64,000 nt of DNA, taken from contig JAWHQI010000064.1 of assembly GCA_033032865.1 (NCBI GenBank), positions 2,480,001 to 2,544,000 of the forward strand, given 5' to 3'. Position 1 is the first letter of the stretch, and the number at the start of each line of letters is the position of its first letter. The notes beneath the pieces are model-generated. The model had not been told where the DNA came from and searched no databases. It saw only the letters and a list, made by a program, of their open reading frames with translations. Below, one piece after another: positions 55,950 to 64,000 of the stretch. Both the position numbers and the translations under genes were made by a program. Source of the DNA: Dactylorhiza incarnata. Its lineage: Eukaryota > Streptophyta > Magnoliopsida > Asparagales > Orchidaceae.

Positions 55950-57532
55950 TGTTGGAACAACCCTATTACTGATTTGGGCTCGGATCACTATCTGTTTATT
56001 AGGACTAAGTTGACCCCAATGTATAGTCTAAAGGGTCAAGGTTTTAGGCTGATAGACTTAAGGAAAAGATAAGTTTTCTGCGTTCGACGAACTCCATCCT
56101 GCGTTCGACGAAATACTTCCTGCGTTCGACGAACGACATGCTCCTGTGTTCGACGAACTTGGCAAGTCTCAGCGGTCGACGAGTTTGTTCAGTCTCAGCG
56201 GTTGACTAATTCTCAGCGTTCGACGAACCTCCTAAGTCTCAGCATTCGACCAACTCAGCTCTGCGCTCGAAGAATAAGTAACAAGATGCTCAAATCGACG
56301 AACTCAGTTCTTCCAGGCAGATTTTGCAGTTTATGTTTCAGATCGACGAACTCCAGATTGTGTTCGACGAATTTGTTTCAGATCGACGAAATTTCTATTC
56401 AGTTCAGTATTTCAGAAGTATTATTTTTATTCTATTCTCTGAACTCAGATTATCAGCAATGGCTCTATTTATTCCAGATAAGTAAAGGATATTATCTTTC
56501 CTTTTTATTTTATTCCTTTTCATTCTCTTCCCGAGAAAATAGTCGTTTGGCGGAAAAGGATACATTAATTAAAAAGGAAAAGGAATTAAAGTCTTGGCAT
56601 GCAGTTCCAAGAAATAATCCTCCAGATTATTTTTATTCCTTATTCAGAGGATTTGAATTTCAAATCAGAGACATATTGTAAAGAGAAAAAGGAAGACAGA
56701 CGTAGATCAGTATCAGCATTATTACAAGCAAAGAAAAAGGAGAAAAATATCAGAACTCAGTCGAGAGAGAAAAGTAACAGGAAGAAAAGAAAAGAAAGAA
56801 AGCATTCACAGATCATCTTCATCTTCCTTAAGCAGCACCTTTCATTCTCTGAGAACATCAACACCTTCTCTCAGTCTCTATTGCAAATTTCTAGATCTTC
56901 AAGAGCAACAAACAATCTGAGAAACCTTGGTCTCTCAGATTCATCAGCTATCAAGGAAGATATTCTACATTCAAGAGAAAGCTCCATCCTCAAACTGTCA
57001 AGAATTTCAATCAGATAGGGGGAGCTTTACAACATAAATATCCACTAGTCTTCTCTCAGATTATTGACAGAGAAGAACATCTAAACCCTCTTTATCCCCT
57101 CTTGTACAGGGTTATAACTCCCTTCAAAAGTTAATTACCCCTTGGTGGCAGGGCACCTGAACAAAAACCTGTAGTTTGGTTAGAGCACCTGATCAAAAGC
57201 TCATTGGTGTTTGGACACCTGATCAAAAATCCATTGGTGATAGGGCACCTGATCAAAAACCTAGTGGATTCCTACCAAGGGTGGTAGAAGAGTGGACTAC
57301 CCAGCTTGATTGGGGAACCACTATAGATCCTTGTGTCCTCTGTGTTGTGTTTATTTTCCTGTACTGTGATGTGTGCTGTGTTTCTTTATTTTGTTTTATA
57401 ACTCACTCTGCAATACACATATAAGTATCACTATTTTAATTCCGCTATAAAATTAAGTGAAAAACTTTTTAATACACTATTCACCCCCCCCCCCCCCATC
57501 TAGAGTGACTTTATGATCTAACCTCACTTTCA
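55950..57532 (+). repeat. A 3' LTR (unit 1 of tandem block)
   Basis: Ends at TTTCA followed by CCCTG. Compared with the 5' LTR it lacks a 23-bp phrase near 56195 and has a pure 14-C run near 57484. Confidence 0.93.
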
Positions 57533-57657
57533 CCCTGGAATGACCTAACCATGCATAGTCATGAGATGAAATGATGTTTATCAAATACAACTTGTACTTA
57601 GCATTGAGTGTGAAGTCTCTTCAAATCAAGGGAACATTGAGGGTCATATTCCCAACA

Positions 57658-57730
57658 CTGGCCTTCCAGAGTGTGAACTTATTCAAGTTACAAACTGGGA
57701 GTCTTGTGGAAGCATAATCCTCAGTACTCA
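57658..57730 (-). pseudogene. D gag start
   Basis: The minus strand encodes MSTEDYASTRLPVCNLNKFT and LWKA up to the C breakpoint; the frame continues at 27463. A duplicate lies at 60687-60760. The start is about 87 bp from the primer site. Confidence 0.88.
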
Positions 57731-57816
57731 TTTTCTTTATAAAATATGTTTATAGAAAAGAAATAAGAGTATGATGTCTTTTTGATCAAAGTGTTAACCT
57801 TTTATTGATCAACCTC

Positions 57817-57828
57817 CCTCTGATACAA
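57817..57828 (-). other. D primer binding site
   Basis: The minus strand reads TTGTATCAGAGG, two bases after the LTR end CTTTCA; one mismatch from TGGTATCAGAGG. A duplicate lies near 60846-60857. Confidence 0.8.
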
Positions 57829-57830
57829 AT

Positions 57831-58058
57831 TGAAAGTGCGCAGTGTGCCTCTGAGAATCCTCTAGAGGGGAGTGAATAGAGATTTAAAAAAAAGATTCAT
57901 ATTCTAACTGTGAGTACAATAAAATAATCTAAGGATTTATGCTCAATCAAGATCTCAGGCAGAATAAAATAGTGCTGAAATATAAAGCAGAAAACAGTAA
58001 TGTAAACTAGCTATATGGACAACACAGAAAATTAGCTATATGGACAACACAGAAAATT
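57831..58058 (-). repeat. D 5' LTR, truncated copy in unit 1
   Basis: Starts TGAAAGTGCGCAGTG on the plus strand and is cut after about 220 bp by the junction to A sequence. Confidence 0.88.
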
Positions 58059-60859
58059 TATTTTTCGTCGAACGCAGTTTTGATGAAGCATATGTTTTTG
58101 ATCTTTCCTTATAATCAAATCTTTTATTTCTATATGCCTACAGAATTGCTTCTCTTTCCAGTTCCTTTGCACTTGATCTCTATTTTATTTTGCAGGAACA
58201 ATAACAATATTTCTTCAAAAAGATTGTATCCTTCCCAACCTTCTCAACTGTCCCTTCTTCTAGGGGCCTAGCTTCAGGCCTTCCTGAAACAAGGGAGGGG
58301 GAGATGTTTCATGAAGAAGCTCCTTTTTGATAGAGGGAGATGTTTTGAAGAAACTCCTTTTTGTTAGGGGGAGATGCTCTCCTTTTTGATAGGGGGAGAT
58401 GTTTTTATGAAGAAGCTCAAGCTTCAAGGGGAGATGCTGTATGAAGAAGCAAAAATCAGTTCTTGATGAAGAAGCTCACAACAGTTTTGATTTAGAAATT
58501 CAGATATGACAGATTCAAATGCAAATTGGTAGCAAAGCAGATTCAGTTATTGCTACAATTCAGATCAACAAAAACTAAAGCTGAAAAATGCAGATTCAGA
58601 TTATAAAGCTTTTCAGTCTCAGTTCAGATAAACAAGGAAAAATGTTGAAGGCAAGGATTTCTAAGCAAAGCAAAAGATGCAAATGCAGATTCAGAAATAT
58701 TGTTTGATATAGCAGATACAGCTCAGATAATCAAATTCAGAAAGCTGAAGGCAATGTCAGAATTCAGAGAAAGCAAAAGGTTTTGATTATTTGTTTGTAT
58801 TATTTCTATTTTCATTGTAACATTTCAAAACTCAGAGTATCATATTTTATATCTGCTGAAATATTAAAAATCTATCAGATATATATGCTATTTTGTTTTG
58901 TTGTTTGTTTTATTATTCAATTTTTGTCAAATAGTGTCCTAACCCAAATATGGGGAGATTGTTGGAACAACCCTATTACTGATTTGGGCTAGGATCACTA
59001 TCTGTTTATTAGGACTAAGTTGACCCCAATGTATAGTCTAAAGGGTCAAGGTTTTAGGCTGATAGACTTAAGGAAAAGATAAGTTTTCTGCGTTCGACGA
59101 ACTCCATCTTGCGTTCGACGAAATACTTCCTGCGTTCGACGAACGACATGCTCCTGCGTTCGACGAACTTGGCAAGTCTCAGCGGTCGACGAGTTTGTTC
59201 AGTCTCAGCGGTTGATGAACTTCAGTCTCAGCGGTTGACTAATTCTCAACGTTCGACGAACCTCCTAAGTCTCAACATTCGACCAACTCAGCTCTGCGCT
59301 CGAAGAATAAGTAACAAGATGCTCAAATCGACGAACTCAGTTCTTCCAGGCAGATTTTGTAGTTTATGTTTCAGATCGACGAACTCCAGATTGTGTTCGA
59401 CGAATTTGTTTCAGATCGACGAAATTTCTATTCAGTTCAGTATTTCAGAAGTATTATTTTTATTCTATTCTCTGAACTCAGATTATCAGCAATGGCTCTA
59501 TTTATTCCAGATAAGTAAAGGATATTATCTTTCCTTTTTATTTTATTCCTTTTCATTCTCTTCCCGAGAAAATAGTCGTTTGGCGGAAAAGGATACATTA
59601 ATTAAAAAGGAAAAGGAATTAAAGTCTTGGCATGCAGTTCCAAGAAATAATCCTCCAGATTATTTTTATTCCTTATTCAGAGGATTTGAATTTCAAATCA
59701 GAGACATATTGTAAGGAGAAAAAGGAAGACAGACGTAGATCAGTATCAGCATTATTACAAGCAAAGAAAAAGGAGAAAAATATCAGAACTCAGTCGAGAG
59801 AAAAGTAACAGGAAGAAAAGAAAAGAAAGAAAGCATTCACAGATCATCTTCATCTTCCTTAAGCAGCACCTTTCATTCTCTGAGAACATCAACACCTTCT
59901 CTCAGTCTCTGTTGCAAATTTCTAGATCTTCAAGAGCAACAAACAATCTGAGAAACCTTGGTCTCTCAGATTCATCAGCTATCAAGGAAGATATTCTACA
60001 TTCAAGAGAAAGCTCCATCCTCAAACTGTCAAGAATTTCAATCAGATAGGGGGAGCTTTACAACATAAATATCCACTAGTCTTCTCTCAGATTATTGACA
60101 GAGAAGAACATCTAAACCCTCTTTATCCCCTCTTGTACAGGGTTATAACTCCCTTCAAAAGTTAATTACCCCTTGGTGGCAGGGCACCTGAACAAAAACC
60201 TGTAGTTTGGTTAGAGCACCTGATCAAAAGCTCATTGGTGTTTGGACACCTGATCAAAAATCCATTGGTGATAGGGCACCTGATCAAAAACCTAGTGGAT
60301 TCCTACCAAGGGTGGTAGAAGAGTGGACTACCCAGCTTGATTGGGGAACCACTATAGATCCTTGTGTCCTCTGTGTTGTGTTTATTTTCCTGTACTGTGA
60401 TGTGTGCTGTGTTTCTTTATTTTGTTTTATAACTCACTATGCAATACACATATAAGTATCACTATTTTAATTCCGCTATAAAATTAAGTGAAAAACTTTT
60501 TAATACACTATTCACCCCCCCCCCCCATCTAGAGTGAATTTATGATCTAACCTCACTTTCACCCTGGAATGACCTAACCATGCATAGTCATGAGATGAAA
60601 TGATGTTTATCAAATACAACTTGTACTTAGCATTGAGTGTGAAGTCTCTTCAAATCAAGGGAACATTGAGGGTCATATTCCCAACACTGGCCTTCCAGAG
60701 TGTGAACTTATTCAAGTTACAAACTGGGAGTCTTGTGGAAGCATAATCCTCAGTACTCATTTTCTTTATAAAATATGTTTATAGAAAAGAAATAAGAGTA
60801 TGATGTCTTTTTGATCAAGGTGTTAACCTTTTATTGATCAACCTCCCTCTGATACAAAT

Positions 60860-62155
60860 TGAAAGTGCGCAGTGTGCCTCTGAGAATCCTCTAGAGGGGA
60901 GTGAATAGAGATTTAAAAAAAAGATTCATATTCTAACTGTGAGTACAATAAAATAATCTAAGGATTTATGCTCAATCAAGATCTCAGGCAGAATAAAATA
61001 GTGCTGAAATATAAAGCAGAAAACAGTAATGTAAACTAGCTATATGGACAACACAGAAAATTAGCAACCAGAAGATACACAAATTTTTATAGAGGTTCCC
61101 CAAAATGTGGGTACTCCCCTCTTCTACAACCTGGTTGGGATGAACCACTGTGTCTGAGTCTTTTGGTAAGAAGACTCTTAGAACCACTGATCTTTTGACA
61201 ATGAGATCATGAAACACCAGATCTTTTGATAAGGAGATCTTGAACCACCAGATCTTTTGATAAGGAGATCTTGAACCACCAGATCTTTTGATAAGGAGAT
61301 CTTGAACTACTGAATCCTTTGAAGAGGGGTTGATAAAACTCTTTTACATAAGGGGATTTAGAAAGAGAACGAGGAAGAGAAATGGTGTAGGAATTCTGTT
61401 CTCAGAATTCTTATGAAGGTTGTATGATACACAACTTCTTGTATCAATCACTGAATCTGCTCTTGATGAACTCCTGCTTATAATAGTGATGTTTTGCAGG
61501 AGCTTTGATTGTCAGATCCTTTGTGATTCTACTGATTGAGATCTGGCTGTTATGAGATGGTGATGAAGAACAACTTTTAGATCCTTTGTACTTTTCTTTT
61601 GATCAAGATCAGCCTGTTATGTGATTATGATGATGAGCAGTTGTTCTTATCATCCCTATATCTTCTTAGTTAGGGTTCCTGAGGGAGGAAGAAGAAGAGC
61701 AGAAGCCTGGAGAACAGCTGTATACCTATTGTGATGAATGCTCTGTATTTCTCTTTCTCCTCTTGCCTTTTATTGTCCCTCTGTCAAATTTAAATTTGTT
61801 TCCCTTTCAGGTAAGTCCTGGAAGGGTATATTTGTCTGAACAATAAATCTTTCTTTCCTTATTTACTTCTCGACCCGTCCACCAATATTTAAGCTTGTTT
61901 CCAAGAAAGCTTTTCTCTGTCCTTTCTTAATTCTTCATTCCATTTGAGGCAATTAAGGAGCCATTGGAGAACGGTCTTGAAAGAGGTGGGCTATGAGAGA
62001 GGGTCAAAAATGACAGCTGAAAAGGTTTCCCTTTTCAGATTGTATTCGACGTAGCGTCGAGTTCACTTCCTCTTTTATTGACGCACCTTCGAGTTCTTGT
62101 GGGAGCAGCTTCGAATTCATTCTTGCTCTGACTGAACTCTGCTAGTCGACGTTGA
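60860..62155 (-). repeat. D 5' LTR, longer copy
   Basis: About 1.3 kb from TGAAAGTGCG to the second junction. It includes 31-bp repeats (61187-61313), a D motif cluster at 62040-62155 (TTCGACGTAGCGTCGAG, TTGACGCACC, TAGTCGACGTTGAG) and a small minus-strand open frame with no family features. Confidence 0.85.
61187..61313. repeat. 31-bp tandem repeat in D LTR (four copies)
   Basis: CAGATCTTTTGATAAGG starts at 61218, 61249 and 61280 with an older copy from 61187. Each unit holds two AGATCT palindromes. Confidence 0.9.
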
Positions 62156-64000
62156 GTTGAACTGAGATCGACGAAATCTAGTCGTTCGTCGAACGGAGAT
62201 CGACGAAGTCATCTAGATCGTCGAACTAAGATCGACGAAAATTTATTTTTCGTCGAACGCAGTTTTGATGAAGCATATGTTTTTGATCTTTCCTTATAAT
62301 CAAATCTTTTATTTCTGTATGCCTACAGAATTGCTTCTCTTTCCAGTTCCTTTGCACTTGATCTCTATTTTATTTTGCAGGAACAATAACAATATTTCTT
62401 CAAAAAGATTGTATCCTTCCCAACCTTCTCAACTGTCCCTTCTTCTAGGGGCCTAGCTTCAGGCCTTCCTGAAACAAGGGAGGGGGAGATGTTTCATGAA
62501 GAAGCTCCTTTTCGATAGAGGGAGATGTTTTGAAGAAACTCCTTTTTGTTAGGGGGAGATGCTCTCCTTTTTGATAGGGGGAGATGTTTTTATGAAGAAG
62601 CTCAAGCTTCAAGGGGAGATGCTGTATGAAGAAGCAAAAATCAGTTCTTGATGAAGAAGCTCACAACAGTTTTGATTTAGAAATTCAGATATGACAGATT
62701 CAAATGCAAATTGGTAGCAAAGCAGATTCAGTTATTGCTACAATTCAGATCAACAAAAACTAAAGCTGAAAAATGCAGATTCAGATTATAAAGCTTTTCA
62801 GTCTCAGTTCAGATAAACAAGGAAAAATGTTGAAGGCAAGGATTTCTAAGCAAAGCAAAAGATGCAAATGCAGATTCAGAAATATTGTTTGATATAGCAG
62901 ATACAGCTCAGATAATCAAATTCAGAAAGCTGAAGGCAATGTCAGAATTCAGAGAAAGCAAAAGGTTTTGATTATTTGTTTGTATTATTTCTATTTTCAT
63001 TGTAACATTTCAAAACTCAGAGTATCATATTTTATATCTGCTGAAATATTAAAAATCTATCAGATATATATGCTATTTTGTTTTGTTGTTTGTTTTATTA
63101 TTCAAATTTTGTCAAATAATGTCCTAACCCAAATATGGGGAGATTGTTGGAACAACCCTATTACTGATTTGGGCTCGGATCACTATCTGTTTATTAGGAC
63201 TAAGTTGACCCCAATGTATAGTCTAAAGGGTCAAGGTTTTAGGCTGATAGACTTAAGGAAAAGATAAGTTTTCTGTGTTCGACGAACTCCATCCTGCGTT
63301 CGACGAAATACTTCCTGCGTTCGACGAACGACATGCTCCTGCGTTCGACGAACTTGGCAAGTCTCAGCGGTCGACGAGTTTGTTCAGTCTCAGCGGTTGA
63401 CTAATTCTCAGCGTTCGACGAACCTCCTAAGTCTCAGCATTCGACCAACTCAGCTCTGCGCTCGAAGAATAAGTAACAAGATGCTCAAATCGACGAACTC
63501 AGTTCTTCCAGGCAGATTTTGCAGTTTATGTTTCAGATCGACGAACTCCAGATTGTGTTCGACGAATTTGTTTCAGATCGACGAAATTTCTATTCAGTTC
63601 AGTATTTCAGAAGTATTATTTTTATTCTATTCTCTGAACTCAGATTATCAGCAATGGCTCTATTTATTCCAGATAAGTAAAGGATATTATCTTTCCTTTT
63701 TATTTTATTCCTTTTCATTCTCTTCCCGAGAAAATAGTCGTTTGGCGGAAAAGGATACATTAATTAAAAAGGAAAAGGAATTAAAGTCTTGGCATGCAGT
63801 TCCAAGAAATAATCCTCCAGATTATTTTTATTCCTTATTCAGAGGATTTGAATTTCAAATCAGAGACATATTGTAAAGAGAAAAAGGAAGACAGACGTAG
63901 ATCAGTATCAGCATTATTACAAGCAAAGAAAAAGGAGAAAAATATCAGAACTCAGTCGAGAGAAAAGTAACAGGAAGAAAAGAAAAGAAAGAAAGCATTC
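62156..64000 (+). repeat. Tandem block unit 3 (continues beyond the window)
   Basis: Matches 54961-56805 at constant offset 7195: A 3' UTR including its motif array, then A LTR from 63145 to the window edge. It shares with unit 1 the 23-bp deletion and several bases that differ in unit 2. Confidence 0.93.

Larger units (their letters stand above)
39456..57532 (+). mobile_element. A: SIRE-like Ty1/copia element, interrupted by B
   Basis: LTRs 39456-41060 (1,605 bp) and 55950-57532 (1,583 bp) with TGTTGGAAC and TTTCA ends. Target duplication CCCTG at 39451-39455 and 57533-57537. Without B the element is about 9.4 kb: primer site, gag (41162 on), pol to 54930, 3' UTR. Gag and pol carry several stops and substitutions of key residues. 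It has no accessory ORF between RNase H and the LTR. Its 3' end is part of the tandem duplication to the right. Confidence 0.95.
27464..57657 (-). mobile_element. C: SIRE-like Ty1/copia element with accessory ORF, interrupted by A
   Basis: LTRs begin (plus strand) TGATAGTTT and end CCAACA, with target duplication CTGGC at 27459-27463 and 57658-57662. Left LTR 27464-28724 (1,261 bp); right LTR 38314-39455 plus 57538-57657 (1,262 bp after removing A and one CCCTG). Internal order on the minus strand: primer site, gag (38232-35690), pol (35679-32533), motif array, accessory ORF (32028-29105), 3' UTR. Multiple stops show that it is inactive. C interrupts D gag. Confidence 0.93.
55042..58051 (+). 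repeat. Tandem block unit 1 (3,010 bp)
   Basis: Contains A 3' UTR from 55042, A LTR, CCCTG, the C LTR tip (57538-57657), D gag start, D primer site and the first 220 bp of D LTR. At 58052 the sequence jumps back to the equivalent of 55042 through shared GAAAATT. A 25-bp duplication (58009-58033, 58034-58058) sits exactly at the junction. Confidence 0.93.
9597..62155 (-). mobile_element. D: old SIRE-like Ty1/copia element without pol, host of the whole nest
   Basis: D reads right to left in pieces: 5' LTR (57831-58058 and, in a duplicated copy, 60860-62155), primer site, gag start (57730-57658), gag middle (27463-26859), gag C terminus (14152-13127), an intergenic motif region (12955-11795) containing TRIM, accessory ORF (11780-10057), and 3' LTR tip (9853-9597). 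Host frame continuity across C (CTGGC duplication) and E (CTGGG duplication) proves that the pieces are one element. No protease, integrase, RT or RNase H sequence is found between gag and the accessory ORF, so pol was lost or D is a non-autonomous derivative. The right boundary is approximate because of the tandem duplication. Confidence 0.8.
58052..62155 (+). repeat. Tandem block unit 2 with longer D LTR
   Basis: A 3' UTR (58052-58959), A LTR (58960-60561), CCCTG, C LTR tip (60567-60686), D gag start (60687-60760), D leader, D LTR (60860 to about 62155). The A LTR here retains the 23-bp phrase missing in units 1 and 3, and has a 12-C run. Confidence 0.9.

Noticed and set aside
1..64000. Integrated plant DNA virus (pararetrovirus) sequences
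   Set aside because: All RT regions found are flanked by LTRs and integrase in Ty1 or Ty3 order; no movement-protein or coat features seen.
1..64000. Single-copy host genes
   Set aside because: Every sizeable frame is assigned to a retroelement domain or lies in an LTR; no other exon-intron gene structure is visible except the two inside E.

Overview
The window is plant nuclear heterochromatin, probably from a dicot-type angiosperm. It is built almost entirely of nested LTR retrotransposons, and no host gene, rRNA, tRNA or CRISPR array is recognisable. The evidence for a plant is the mix of lineages: a Tekay-type Ty3/gypsy chromovirus with a C-terminal chromodomain, a Tat-type Ty3/gypsy element with two RNase H domains, several SIRE/Maximus-like Ty1/copia elements with long 3' regions, a TRIM, and mostly initiator-Met-tRNA-type primer sites. 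I use working names: G1 (Tekay), E (Tat), A, B, C, D and F (copia) and TRIM.

Layout. 1-8244 is G1 (minus strand; its left LTR is cut by the window edge). 8245-9596 is the 3' end of copia F. The host of nearly everything from 9597 to about 62155 is copia D (minus). D is split by TRIM (12187-12606, target duplication AACTC), by E (14153-26853, CTGGG) and by C (27464-57657, CTGGC). C (minus) is split in its 5' LTR by A (39456-57532, plus, CCCTG). A is split in gag by B (41515-50143, plus, GAAGG). Each boundary is fixed by a 5-bp target site duplication, and host reading frames resume on the other side. From about 55042 to the right edge, a block made of the A 3' end, the C LTR tip, the D leader and the D LTR is tandemly repeated with two periods (about 3.0 kb and 7.2 kb).

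Coding content. G1 has intact-looking gag and nearly intact pol, separated by what looks like an 83-bp intron. E has broken gag-pol on the minus strand and, on the opposite strand between pol and the 3' LTR, two intron-containing gene-like units, each with a TATA box, followed by five 96-bp tandem repeats. A and C have gag-pol with stops, frameshifts and lost key residues. B has only a gag relic. D has gag and a 3' accessory ORF but no pol. C and D share this accessory ORF, which ends in a basic nuclear-signal-like tail.

The most interesting unexplained signal is that every long element family carries its own CpG-rich, inverted-repeat short-motif array in the LTR. In C and D the same motif recurs directly upstream of the accessory ORF. 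In A it recurs inside the gag reading frame and in the 3' UTR. This suggests a family-specific recognition module, hypothetically comparable in logic to the anti-silencing protein/motif pairs of VANDAL transposons. All calls come from reading the sequence; no database search was run.
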